Shown here piece after piece: positions 1 to 9,035 of a stretch of 32,994 nucleotides of DNA. How positions within the stretch are numbered: the first letter of the stretch is position 1; each line of letters opens with the position of its first letter. Source of the DNA: Thermomicrobiales bacterium (lineage in GTDB: Bacteria > Chloroflexota > Chloroflexia > Thermomicrobiales > UBA6265); NCBI GenBank assembly GCA_020853615.1, contig JADYYO010000183.1:1-32994 (forward strand). The letters are read 5' to 3'. The notes beneath the pieces are model-generated. The model was not told the origin of the DNA. It saw only the letters and a program-made list of their open reading frames with translations, and did not search any database. The translations under genes were made by a program, and so were the position numbers.

Positions 1-382
1 CCCCGGAATGCTGCCGTTTCACCCACAACCTCCTCTTGCCGGCAGGAATGGACGCTCCTGCCGATCGCATGCGATCCGTTGCCGGGGGATGGTCTCTTCC
101 CACGCGCACGAACGGTACCCGCCGCTGGTGATTATGTCCGCGGTTCCCCGCGATGGCGCAGCTTGTGCCATCCGGGAACCATTGTGCACGCTCATCGACG
201 ACGGATACCGAACAAGACTGCCGACATCGGTCCCAGATTCTTTGAACGTTCCGTTATGCCAATCGGTTTCATTTTCGACATCCTGGTGACAGGGTCGCCA
301 CGCCCCCATCTCGCTCCGGCGGCATAATGGACCTGCTGAAAAACGGCGCGCGATGCGACGCACGAGAGAGAAAGGACGCTCG

Positions 383-1315
383 GTGCACCCGGAGCCGGAG
401 ATGACGCGGCCGCTCAAGATCGGCCTTCTGCTGCCCGACCACGAACGTCAGTTCGCGGGCAAGACGGCCCGTTGGGCCGACCTGCGCGAGATGGCCACCA
501 TCGGGGAGGCGATCGGTGCGGATTCGATCTGGGTCACCGACCATCTCCTCCATCGCACGCCTGGGGAGGAGCCGCGCGGGGCGTGGGAGTGTTGGTCGCA
601 CCTCTCGGCGCTGGCGGCGGTCACCGACCGGGTCGAACTGGGGACGCTCGTCATCTGCACCGGCTTTCGCAATCCGGCGCTGCTGGCGAAGATGGTCGCC
701 ACGACGGAGGAGATCAGCGACGGGCGGCTGATTCTCGGCATCGGCGCCGGCTGGAACGAGGCGGAGTACCGTGCTTTCGGCTACCCCTTCGACCACCGCG
801 TCTCCCGCTTCGAGGAGGCGCTGCACATCATCCATGGCCTGCTGCGCGAGGGCTCCATCGACTTCGCGGGCGAGTACTACCAGGCGCGCGATTGCGAACT
901 GCGCCCGCGAGGACCGCGCCCCGGGGGCCCGCCGATCATGATCGGCTCGCACGGGCCGCGCATGCTCGATCTGCTCGCCCGCTACGGCGACGCCTGGAAT
1001 ATCTGGTGGACGCACACCGGCAACTGCGCGGAGGGTGTGGGGCCGTATGCCGCGAACGTCGACGCCGCCTGCGTCACGGCCGGTCGCGATCCGGCGACGA
1101 TCGAAAAGACCGTCTCGGTTCTCGTCGCGCCGGGGAAAGAGCGGCCGACGCCGAAGGGGATCACGCCGCTGGCGGGGACGCCGGAGGAGATCGCCGCCGG
1201 GCTGCGCGCCTATGCCGATGTTGGCGCCGGCCATCTCCAGGTCCGCCTGCAGCCGAACGTCCCCGCCTCGTGGGAGGCCTTCGCCCCGGTGCTCGAGGCG
1301 CTCGACAAGGGGTAG
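383..1315 (+). CDS. LLM-class F420-dependent oxidoreductase (luciferase-like monooxygenase fold)
   Basis: ORF 353-1315; motifs IGEAIGADSIWVTDHLL, GTLVICTGFRNPALLAKM, GRLILGIGAGWNEAEYRAFGYPFDHRVSRFEEAL are typical of the LLM F420 family. GTG at 383 follows an AAAGGA Shine-Dalgarno-like sequence; ATG starts at 353 or 401 are alternatives. Confidence 0.9.
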   Translation: MHPEPEMTRPLKIGLLLPDHERQFAGKTARWADLREMATIGEAIGADSIWVTDHLLHRTPGEEPRGAWECWSHLSALAAVTDRVELGTLVICTGFRNPALLAKMVATTEEISDGRLILGIGAGWNEAEYRAFGYPFDHRVSRFEEALHIIHGLLREGSIDFAGEYYQARDCELRPRGPRPGGPPIMIGSHGPRMLDLLARYGDAWNIWWTHTGNCAEGVGPYAANVDAACVTAGRDPATIEKTVSVLVAPGKERPTPKGITPLAGTPEEIAAGLRAYADVGAGHLQVRLQPNVPASWEAFAPVLEALDKG

Positions 1316-1389
1316 GCGCGGCCCTGGACCGCCTGTGAATGATGCGCTCGAGTTTTGAGCAGGGGCGGCCGCGCCGGGCCCGCCGGAGG

Positions 1390-1687
1390 CTTTCAGCCTC
1401 TGGCTACAAAACGTGAAAGGACCCTAAAGGGCCCTGGACGCGGTAGCCGGGGTATTTCAGCAACAGCCATAAGGGTCTTGGCTACGGCGGCCGGATCCTG
1501 AAAACGCCAACGCCATGCATGGAGCTGATTGCAGGGTGCTGCTTCGTCACCAGCCCCATACCTGACAGTCGCCTTCTTGCCGCGGCCACCTGCCACCAGA
1601 ACCCTTGCGGCGGTTGCGTTCATTATCCCACGGCCGACTATCAGGGCCCTCTAGGGTCCTTCCGTTGCTTGTAGCCTGAGGCTAAAG
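1390..1687. repeat. ~300-bp element bounded by imperfect ~46-bp inverted repeats (MITE/IS-remnant-like)
   Basis: Left arm 1390-1437 ctttcagcctctggctacaaaacgtgaaaggaccctaaagggccctgg; reverse complement of right arm 1642-1687 is ctttagcctcaggctacaagcaacggaaggaccctagagggccctg. Confidence 0.65.
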
Positions 1688-1813
1688 ATCCTTTCGCCAC
1701 ATGGCCCGACGGACGTTGGGAATCACCCTCATGGGATATCCGTGATAGTGCCCATGGCCCATTCCCTCGATCCACACGGCCGCGTACGCCGATTCCTGGC
1801 GACGCCGGCGGCT

Positions 1814-2053
1814 TCAGACGTTCTCGGGCCGCTCGGGCCACGCGTCCGGCGCGGGCGCGCTCGTCGGCTGGCCAGACGTCGCGGTCATCTGCCGGAGGGC
1901 GGCGGGCGAGAGGGGCGATGGCTCCGGTAGCTCGGACTCGGGCCCCAGCGACCGCCTCGCTTGCCTGCCGAGCGAGCCGATGCCGAAGAAGCCGCCGACC
2001 AGGACGATGACGATGACGAGCATGATCAATTCCTGCCAGCCAAGACCAAGCAC
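1814..2053 (-). CDS. Small single-TM protein resembling TatA/Hcf106-type Tat translocase subunit (divergent)
   Basis: From GTG at 2053 (GGAG upstream): MLGLGWQELIMLVIVIVLVGGFFGIGSLGRQARRSLG... followed by a Pro/Ser-rich tail. Short N-terminus, TM helix, then amphipathic/basic segment; 79 aa. Confidence 0.5.
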   Translation of the reverse strand: MLGLGWQELIMLVIVIVLVGGFFGIGSLGRQARRSLGPESELPEPSPLSPAALRQMTATSGQPTSAPAPDAWPERPENV

Positions 2054-2240
2054 CAGCGCCTCCGCTTCTCCCGCCGCCAATGCCGGACCGGCGTGGAGCG
2101 GAGTATGCCCGATCAGCCGTGCGCGGGGCCGGTGATGGCATTGCGCGTCGTGTCGGCGCATGGCATGCGGCGGCGCGAGATGTGCGAGTGGAGAGGCATG
2201 GCATCGCCCGTATCTGGCGCATGGAAGAGAGGTTTTGAGC

Positions 2241-2936
2241 ATGGACGGCATCGTGAACGAGTATTTCGAGAGCGGCGAAGACACGTCGCGGGAGGCAACC
2301 GGCGCGGCCGAGCGCGACGGCTCGTGGGATCAGTCGGCGTATGACCGGAAACAGGGGCAGCTCGAGCTGCTCAAGAAGCGGGTGACCGACCGCGTGCGCG
2401 AGGAGCGGCGCTTCACCGTTACCGAGCAGTACAGGGTCGGCGATCTCTCCAAGGGCTTTACGTCCGAGGAGGCGTTGGAGTATCTCCAGGAGTTGCGCGA
2501 CGAGTTGAGCGCAGACCAGTTCCGGGCCGCGATGAAGCGGGCGCTCGACAATCTCCCGGCCGACCAGCGCGCCGAGGTCGCCGCCCTCATGCGGCGCATC
2601 CGTCGCGAGCGCGGCGCGGAGGCGGCCGCGGGTGGCGCCGGGGCGGCGCGGTCTGCGCCGCTCCCCGATCTCACGGAAGGGCGCGTTGGCGACGAAGCGG
2701 CCGGCGGAGAGGATGCCGGCGACATCGATATCGACGAGATCCTGGAGAGACTGCGTACGGGCGGGTTGATCGAGCCGGAGACGGGCAGCGGCGGGCATCC
2801 GAGCGTGGCCGCCTTCGGCGCGTGGATGGACAGCCCGCTCACCCGGGCGGTCCTCGGCGGCATCGCGGCCTATGCCACGCTGGCGGCGGCGGAGCTGAGC
2901 GAGGAAGAGGGAGCGCCTCCGGCATCGACCGCCTGA
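2241..2936 (+). CDS. Hypothetical acidic/coiled-coil-rich protein
   Basis: ORF open to 2936 with ATG 2241 (MDGIVNEYFESGEDTSREATG...); upstream AAGAGAGG-like SD; charged helical composition, no recognised domain. Confidence 0.6.
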   Translation: MDGIVNEYFESGEDTSREATGAAERDGSWDQSAYDRKQGQLELLKKRVTDRVREERRFTVTEQYRVGDLSKGFTSEEALEYLQELRDELSADQFRAAMKRALDNLPADQRAEVAALMRRIRRERGAEAAAGGAGAARSAPLPDLTEGRVGDEAAGGEDAGDIDIDEILERLRTGGLIEPETGSGGHPSVAAFGAWMDSPLTRAVLGGIAAYATLAAAELSEEEGAPPASTA

Positions 2937-3061
2937 TCGACCAGGGATTCTCGCGATCGTTTGGGGGCCGGGGCGAGGCTGTCCGTACCCCTTTTCGCGC
3001 GACTCAACGTCGTGCGACACTCGGCCCCGCCGGCCGGTCATTCGCGTCGCGGAGGCGAGGT

Positions 3062-5848
3062 ATGCCGGGGTTCCCCGCCGGAACGGTCACCTTCCTCTTT
3101 ACCGATATCGAGCAGAGCGCGGCGCTCTGGGAGCGAACCCCCGCCAGCGCGCGCGTGGTGGTGGAGCGGCAGTTCGCCCTCGTGCGCCAGGGCATCGCGG
3201 CCAACGGCGGCGTCCTCTACAAGCTCATCGGCGACGCTACCCAATCGGCATTCGCCACGGCAGCGCAAGGGATCGCGGCCGCGCTCGACGCGCAGCGCAC
3301 GCTCGCCGGGGAGCCATGGCCGAGCGCGGACGAGCGGCCGCGCGTCCGCATGGCGCTGCACGCCGGCGCGGCCGAACCCCGCGACGGCGACTACCTGGCG
3401 CCCTGCCTGAATCGCCTCTCTCGCCTCCTCGATGCCGCGCACGGGGAGCAGATCCTGGTCAGCGAGATCGTCGCCGACCTGGCCAGCGGTCTCCTGCCGC
3501 CCGATGCGTCGCTGCGGCGCCTGGGCGAGTTTCGCCTGCGCGACCTGCTACAGCCGGAGGAGGTCTTTCAGCTCTGCCACCCCGCCCTGCGCGCCGATTT
3601 CCCGCCCCTCGACACCGCAGGGCGGCTGTCGCACAACCTCCCGGCGCAGCCGACCCCCTTTCTCGGGCGGGAGCGCGAGGTGGAGGAGGTCGTCGCCCTC
3701 CTGCTGCAACCGGATGTCCGTCTGGTGACCCTCACTGGCGCCGGCGGCGTCGGCAAGACGCGGCTCGGGCTGCGCGTGGCCGCGGAGGCGCTCGAGTCGT
3801 TCCCCGACGGCGCATTCCTGATCGATCTCGCCCGGCAGACCGACCCGGATGCCGTGCCGACGGCGACGGCGGCGGCCTTGGGGTTGCGGGAGCAGCCGGG
3901 GCAGGGGCTCGCGGAGACGGTGGCCGCGTATCTCCGGGAGCGGCGCATGCTCCTCCTCTTCGACAACTTCGAGCACGTACTGCCGGCGGTCACCTTCGTG
4001 GCTGGTCTGCTGGCCGCCGCGCCCGGGATCTCGATCCTCGCCACCAGCCGGGCGCGCCTCGGGCTGCAGGCCGAGCACGAGTACCGTGTGGAGACGCTTC
4101 CACTGCCCGATCTCGCCGCGCTGCCGCCCCTCGAAGACCTGGCGCGCTATGACGCCATCGCCCTCTTCGTCGCGCGTGCCCGGGCATTGCGGCCCGAGTT
4201 CGCGCTGACGCCCCAGAATGCCGCCGCCGTCGCCGCCATCTGCGCGCGGGTCGATGGCCTGCCGCTGGCGATCGAGCTGGCCGCGGCGCGGGTGAAGCTC
4301 CTCACGCCCGACGCTCTCCTTGCCCGGCTCGACCGCCGCCTCTCGACCCTGGTCGGAGGTGCGCGTGATCTCCCCCAGCGCCAGCGGACCTTGCGCGACA
4401 CGATCGCCTGGAGCCACGATCTGCTCGCCCCGGACGAGGCGGCCCTCTTCCGCCGCCTGAGCGTCTTCGTGGGCGGCTGGACGCTGGAGGGGGCAGACGC
4501 GGTGAGCGTGGTCGATGACGGCGGCGATGACGCGCTCGCCGGGGTGGCGGCGCTCGTCGATCAGAGCCTGGTCGACCAGTGGCCGGGCGACGACGAGCCG
4601 CGCTACGGGATGCTGGAGAGCATCCGCGAGTTCGCCAGCGACCAGTTGGCCGGCAGCGGGGAAGCGGAGGCGGTGCAGCACGCCTTCGAGGCCTTCCTGA
4701 TCGCGCGCGCGGGCCAGGCGGAGGCGGGCTTGCTGGGGCCGGAGCAGCCGCGCTGGCTGGAGCGGCTCGCCGCGGAGCACGACAACCTGCGTGCCGCTTT
4801 AGCGAGCATCGTCGGGCGCGGGGACGGCGCGGCCGCGATGCGCCTGGCGCCCCGGCTCTGGCGCTTCTGGAAGCTGCGTGGCTTCCCGAGTGAGGGGCGG
4901 ACGTGGCTGGAGCGGGCGTTGGCGCTGGCGGATCGGGACGATGCGGCCGGCCGGGCTACCGCCGAGCTCGGCCTGGGCGAGCTGGCGATGGAGACGCCCG
5001 ATCTCGCCGCCGCGGAAGCCCACTACCGGGCGAGTCTGGCCCTCTGCGAGCAGCAGGGCGACCGGAGGGGGATCGCCTTTGCCCTCAGCGGCCTGCTGAT
5101 CGTCGCGGTCAACCGCTACGCCTACGGCGAGGCCAAGGCGTTCGGCGAGCGGGCGCTGCGCCTGCGGCGCGAGCTCGGCGATGAGCGGGGCGTGGCGATC
5201 TCCCTCTCGAACCTGGCCATGGTCGCCCGCGAGCAGGGGGACCTGGAGCGGGCGGCGGCGATGTACGAGGAGGCGCTGGCGCTCTGGCGGAAGCGGAAGG
5301 AGCCGAGCTGGCTGGCCGATACCGTGCAGGCGCTGGGCATCACCCGGCGCATGACGGGCGACCAGGCCGCGGCGCGCGCGCTGCTGACGGAGAGTCAGGA
5401 GCTGCAACGCCAGCTCGGGTACGACTTCGGGCTGGCGGTCTCCGCCATCGAGCTGGGGCATCTGGCGCGCGCGGAGGGCGATCTGGCAGCGGCGCTTGCC
5501 TCATACGTCTCGGCGCTGCGCCAGTTCACGGCGCTCGGGGCGAGCCTGGGGGCCGTCGAGGCGCTGGAGTGGCTGGCGGCGACCGCCGTTGACCAGCAGG
5601 CGCCGGAGCGGGCGCTGCGCCTCTTCGCCGCCGCCAGCGCGGCGCGGCAGGCCCTGACCCTGCCGCCGCCCGCGCCCAGCGATGCCGCGGTTCTGGAGCG
5701 CCAGCGACAACGCGCGGTCGAGGTGGCCGGGACGGCGGCGGCCCACGCGGCGAGCGAAGGACACAGGCTCACTCTCGGCGAGATCACCGAGGAGGCGCTC
5801 CGGTCGGAGGCTGGCCAGACGTTGGGTCAGGTTCGCGAGAGAGCCTGA
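3062..5848 (+). CDS. Class III adenylate/guanylate cyclase domain - NB-ARC/STAND-type ATPase - TPR regulator
   Basis: N-term GTVTFLFTDIEQSAALWE...YKLIGDATQSAF (cyclase catalytic domain), LVTLTGAGGVGKTRLGLRVA (P-loop), LLLFDNFEHV (Walker B), repeated TPR-like A..YR.SLALCEQQGD / AMYEEALALWRKR. No C-terminal LuxR HTH seen. Confidence 0.88.
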   Translation: MPGFPAGTVTFLFTDIEQSAALWERTPASARVVVERQFALVRQGIAANGGVLYKLIGDATQSAFATAAQGIAAALDAQRTLAGEPWPSADERPRVRMALHAGAAEPRDGDYLAPCLNRLSRLLDAAHGEQILVSEIVADLASGLLPPDASLRRLGEFRLRDLLQPEEVFQLCHPALRADFPPLDTAGRLSHNLPAQPTPFLGREREVEEVVALLLQPDVRLVTLTGAGGVGKTRLGLRVAAEALESFPDGAFLIDLARQTDPDAVPTATAAALGLREQPGQGLAETVAAYLRERRMLLLFDNFEHVLPAVTFVAGLLAAAPGISILATSRARLGLQAEHEYRVETLPLPDLAALPPLEDLARYDAIALFVARARALRPEFALTPQNAAAVAAICARVDGLPLAIELAAARVKLLTPDALLARLDRRLSTLVGGARDLPQRQRTLRDTIAWSHDLLAPDEAALFRRLSVFVGGWTLEGADAVSVVDDGGDDALAGVAALVDQSLVDQWPGDDEPRYGMLESIREFASDQLAGSGEAEAVQHAFEAFLIARAGQAEAGLLGPEQPRWLERLAAEHDNLRAALASIVGRGDGAAAMRLAPRLWRFWKLRGFPSEGRTWLERALALADRDDAAGRATAELGLGELAMETPDLAAAEAHYRASLALCEQQGDRRGIAFALSGLLIVAVNRYAYGEAKAFGERALRLRRELGDERGVAISLSNLAMVAREQGDLERAAAMYEEALALWRKRKEPSWLADTVQALGITRRMTGDQAAARALLTESQELQRQLGYDFGLAVSAIELGHLARAEGDLAAALASYVSALRQFTALGASLGAVEALEWLAATAVDQQAPERALRLFAAASAARQALTLPPPAPSDAAVLERQRQRAVEVAGTAAAHAASEGHRLTLGEITEEALRSEAGQTLGQVRERA

Positions 5849-6062
5849 AACGGGCCCCGGGTCATGACCGCCGCCTTGCCGCGTCCGGGGGTGAAGGTCG
5901 ACGCCGGCGAAGCGGTGGCGATGCCCCGGATTTCATGTGACGCGGTTCGAACGCGGGGCCAGCGACTCCGAACCTGGCGTCAGATGGAGGCGAAGCAGAC
6001 TCGCTCATGCCCTCGCGGGGTAGAGTTACATGGTCGTGGCCGATGTATGACGGAGAATCCTC

Positions 6063-7979
6063 GTGACGCACCCCCTCCTCGAACGCCTCGCCAGTGGACC
6101 CGTGCTCGCCGATGGCGCGATGGGCACGATGCTCTATGCCGGCGGTGCCTCCCTCGATGAGTCGTTCGACGCGCTCAACCTGAGCCAGCCAGAGCTGGTG
6201 CTCGGCGTCCACCGCGCCTATCTCGACGCGGGCGCCGACCTGATCGAGGCGAACACCTTCGGCGCTAACCGCTTCAAGCTGGAGGCGTTCGGGCTGGCCG
6301 ACCGGGTGCGGGAGATCAACCGCAAGGGCGTGCGACTGGCGCGGGAGGCGCGGGAGATCGCCGGCAGTTCCGCGCTCGTGGCGGGGGCAGTCGGCCCGAC
6401 CGGCCGCACGCTGGCGCCCTTCGGCACCGTGGCGCCCGAGGCGGCGCGCGCCGCCTTCCGGGAGCAGATCGAGGCGCTTCTGGAGGGGGGCGTCGATCTC
6501 CTCATCCTCGAGACGATGGGGAATCTCGACGAATCGGTCGAGGCGGTCCGCGCCGCGCGCGAGGTCTGCGATCTGCCGATCGTCGCCTCGATGACCTTCG
6601 CCGAGGATGGCCGCACCATCGGCGGCAGCTCGCCGGTGGAGGTCGCCGATCGCCTGCGCGAGCTGGGCGTCGCGGCCATCGGCGCGAATTGCTCCGTCGG
6701 GCCGCAGCGGCTACTGCCGGTGATCGAGACGATCGCGAGCCGGCTGTGCGACTTGCCCGGTCCTGTGCCCGTCGTCTCCTGCATGCCGAACGCCGGGTGG
6801 CCGGCGCAGATCGCGGGGCGGGTCATCTATCCCTCATCGCCCGAGTACTTCGCGGAGTTCGCGCATCGTGCCGTCGATGCGGGGGCGCGTATCATCGGCG
6901 GCTGCTGCGGCACGACGCCTCAGCACACGGCCGCGATGCGGGAGGCGCTCGCTCGTCAACTCCCGGGCGACGGCGGCATCTGCCGAGAGGACGAGCCGGA
7001 CGTGGCCACGGCCGAGGGGAAGGGCCGAACCCGGATCGTCGCCGTGCCGGAGATCGATCTGGTCGCCGGCGACGAGCCGACGCTGCTGCGGCAAAAGCTC
7101 GATCGCGGCGAGTTCGTCGTCAGCGTCGAGATCGACCCGCCGAAGGGGCTCAACCCGACCAAGGCGCTCGACGGGGCGCGGCTGTTGCAGGAGGCGGGCG
7201 TCGATCTGATCAACGTCGCCGATTCGCCGATGGCGCGGGTGCGCATGAGCGCGCTCACCCTCTGCTACCTGATCCAGCACCAGGTCGGCGTGGAGACGAT
7301 TCTCCACCTGACGACGCGCGACCGCTCGCTGATGGGGTTGCAGTCGGAGCTGCTCGGCGCGCATGCGGTCGGCGTGCGCAACATCATCGCGCTCACCGGC
7401 GACCCGCCGAGCCTCGGCGACTATCCCGACTCTTCGGCCGTCTACGATGTCGATTCGATCGGGCTGATCCGCGTGTTGCAGCGGCTCAATGCCGGCGCCG
7501 ATTCGGCCGGGGCCTCCATCGGCCGCCCGGCCGGCTTCACCATTGCCTGCGCCATCGATCCGACGCGAGCCGACCTGGAGCTCGAGGCAGAGCGGCTGCG
7601 GGCCAAGCTGGACGCGGGCGCCCACCTGGTCATGACGCAGCCGATCTACGACCCGGCGACGTGGCGGCGATTTCTGGAGATCTACGGCGTCGACCGCCTG
7701 CCGGTGCCGGTGCTGGCGGGCATCCTCCCCCTGCAGAGCAGCCGGCACGCGGAGTTCCTGCACAACGAGGTGCCGGGGATCACCCTGAGCGACGAGGCGC
7801 GGGAGCGGATGCGCCGGGCCGGCCCCGATGGTCGTCGGGAAGGGGTGAAGATGGCGCAGGAGTTGCTGCTCGAGCTGCAGCCGCTGGTGCAGGGGGTCTA
7901 CCTGATGCCCTCCTTCGGTCGCTATGAGGTTGCGGCCGAGGTGCTGGAGGTGGTGGCGTCTTCGCCCGCCGGCGTCTGA
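6063..7979 (+). CDS. Bifunctional homocysteine S-methyltransferase / methylenetetrahydrofolate reductase
   Basis: N-term VLADGAMGTMLYAGG...EANTFGAN...GGCCGT (S-methyltransferase, Zn-binding GGCCG) fused to C-term VVSVEIDPPKGLNP...NIIALTGDPP...GAHLVMTQPIYDP (MTHFR). Confidence 0.93.
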   Translation: MTHPLLERLASGPVLADGAMGTMLYAGGASLDESFDALNLSQPELVLGVHRAYLDAGADLIEANTFGANRFKLEAFGLADRVREINRKGVRLAREAREIAGSSALVAGAVGPTGRTLAPFGTVAPEAARAAFREQIEALLEGGVDLLILETMGNLDESVEAVRAAREVCDLPIVASMTFAEDGRTIGGSSPVEVADRLRELGVAAIGANCSVGPQRLLPVIETIASRLCDLPGPVPVVSCMPNAGWPAQIAGRVIYPSSPEYFAEFAHRAVDAGARIIGGCCGTTPQHTAAMREALARQLPGDGGICREDEPDVATAEGKGRTRIVAVPEIDLVAGDEPTLLRQKLDRGEFVVSVEIDPPKGLNPTKALDGARLLQEAGVDLINVADSPMARVRMSALTLCYLIQHQVGVETILHLTTRDRSLMGLQSELLGAHAVGVRNIIALTGDPPSLGDYPDSSAVYDVDSIGLIRVLQRLNAGADSAGASIGRPAGFTIACAIDPTRADLELEAERLRAKLDAGAHLVMTQPIYDPATWRRFLEIYGVDRLPVPVLAGILPLQSSRHAEFLHNEVPGITLSDEARERMRRAGPDGRREGVKMAQELLLELQPLVQGVYLMPSFGRYEVAAEVLEVVASSPAGV

Positions 7980-7992
7980 CGTCCTGAGAAAC

Positions 7993-8031
7993 AGGCCGCC
8001 CGCGCCGGAGGGAACCGAACGCGGGCGGCCT
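7993..8031. terminator. Perfect 12-bp hairpin between convergent genes
   Basis: aggccgcccgcg ... cgcgggcggcct; sits between the ends of the + gene (7979) and - gene (8080). No T-tract. Confidence 0.6.
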
Positions 8032-8079
8032 ACCGATCGCGGCCGAAGGGGATTGACCGCGCGGTCGATCTCGATCGCG

Positions 8080-8712
8080 CTATGACGCCAGGCGATGCTC
8101 CCGTACCAGCACGTCCTCGCCGCCATCCAACACGAATCCCGCGAGGTCGCGAGCGACCTGCCGGCGCTTTTCGATGGTGTCGCGCGGCACCATCAGGTGT
8201 CCTCCCTCATCGGGGATGGCGACGATCGCGCCGTCGTGTGCCCAGGCGGTAACGAGTGCCGGCGCGATCTCCAGCCGGTCGGCCGCCTCCTTCACGGAGA
8301 TGAGGCCATGCTCCCCGTAGCTGGAGCGGGCGGCGCGCGCGACCATGCGGCCGATCGCGGTGCTCCAGAACCAGGCCGGGACGACCATCCCCTCGGCGGC
8401 GAGCGGGCGCAGGAGGAGATCGGTGACGCGCGAGGCGGTCTCGCGCACGCGGAGCTGGTCGAAGTCGCTGTGGCTCGCGACGGCGAGCACGCGCAGGTCC
8501 TGGCCGAGCGGGCTCTGCCGCAACTCGGCGAGGGTCGGCGAGAAGGAGCGGCGGCCGATGGCCGCGCCGAGGGCGCGATGATGGTCGGCGACGAGGCGCA
8601 GAACCGTGTCGATGACTTCGTCGTCGTCCCACGGGCCATCCGGGCCGTGAACGACGGGTGCCTCGTCCGGGGCGAGGTCGTCTCTTCGGGTAATGGTCGT
8701 GAACTCGGGCAT
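8080..8712 (-). CDS. Hypothetical protein with C-terminal excisionase/MerR-like helix-turn-helix
   Basis: SVKEAADRLEIAPALVTAWAHDGAIVAIPDEGGHLMVPRDTIEKRR resembles an HTH_17/excisionase-type DNA-binding segment. Confidence 0.6.
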   Translation of the reverse strand: MPEFTTITRRDDLAPDEAPVVHGPDGPWDDDEVIDTVLRLVADHHRALGAAIGRRSFSPTLAELRQSPLGQDLRVLAVASHSDFDQLRVRETASRVTDLLLRPLAAEGMVVPAWFWSTAIGRMVARAARSSYGEHGLISVKEAADRLEIAPALVTAWAHDGAIVAIPDEGGHLMVPRDTIEKRRQVARDLAGFVLDGGEDVLVREHRLAS

Positions 8713-8883
8713 GATCGAACTCCTCGACGGTGCTTCGGTGTCCCGGCCGGGTGGCGGGGTTGGCCCTCCGGGAGGAGTGCCGGTGACTTTCCGTCACCGA
8801 TCTTACCTCATTGTACGTACAGTTCACATATTCGGTTTCACCGATGCGCACCGAATCCGGGAACGATCGTGCCGGGTGACGGG

Positions 8884-9013
8884 ATATCAGCTATCAGCTA
8901 TCAGCTTCTAGCTATTGGTCATTGTTTCATGACCTCCGACTTCCGTCTCACGACATTTGCGTCGTCTTGCAGACTGTTGCCAAGCTGATGGCTGATGGCT
9001 GATAGCCGATAGC
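8884..9013. repeat. Inverted pair of heptamer arrays (TATCAGC-type)
   Basis: Left atatcagctatcagctatcagctt (8884-8907); right aagctgatggctgatggctgatagccgatag (8982-9012), whose reverse complement reads ..TATCGGC TATCAGC CATCAGC CATCAGC TT. Confidence 0.75.
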
Positions 9014-9035
9014 CTCTCGCCTCGAATGCCGCGAC

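Noticed and set aside
1393-1623. 76-aa minus-strand ORF inside the inverted-repeat element
   Set aside because: Mostly encoded by repeat sequence, no domain, no clear SD; not supported as a gene.
1641-3041. 466-aa minus-strand ORF
   Set aside because: GC-rich shadow frame with Arg/Gly/Pro composition, overlapping the 2241-2936 gene and the better-supported TatA-like frame; no recognisable domain.
3548-4780. 410-aa minus-strand ORF inside the cyclase/ATPase gene
   Set aside because: Antisense shadow of a clearly conserved coding frame; composition typical of spurious high-GC ORFs.
5849-6062. Possible SAM/cobalamin riboswitch upstream of the methionine-pathway gene
   Set aside because: The 210-nt leader was inspected because such genes are often riboswitch-controlled, but no SAM-I/II/IV or cobalamin core could be recognised; a covariance-model (Infernal/Rfam) scan would be decisive.
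6834-8126. 430-aa minus-strand ORF antisense to the methyltransferase/MTHFR gene
   Set aside because: Opposite strand carries unambiguous family motifs; this frame has none.
8884-9013. CRISPR-like array
   Set aside because: Units are 7 bp without spacers; a tandem heptamer foldback, not a CRISPR.
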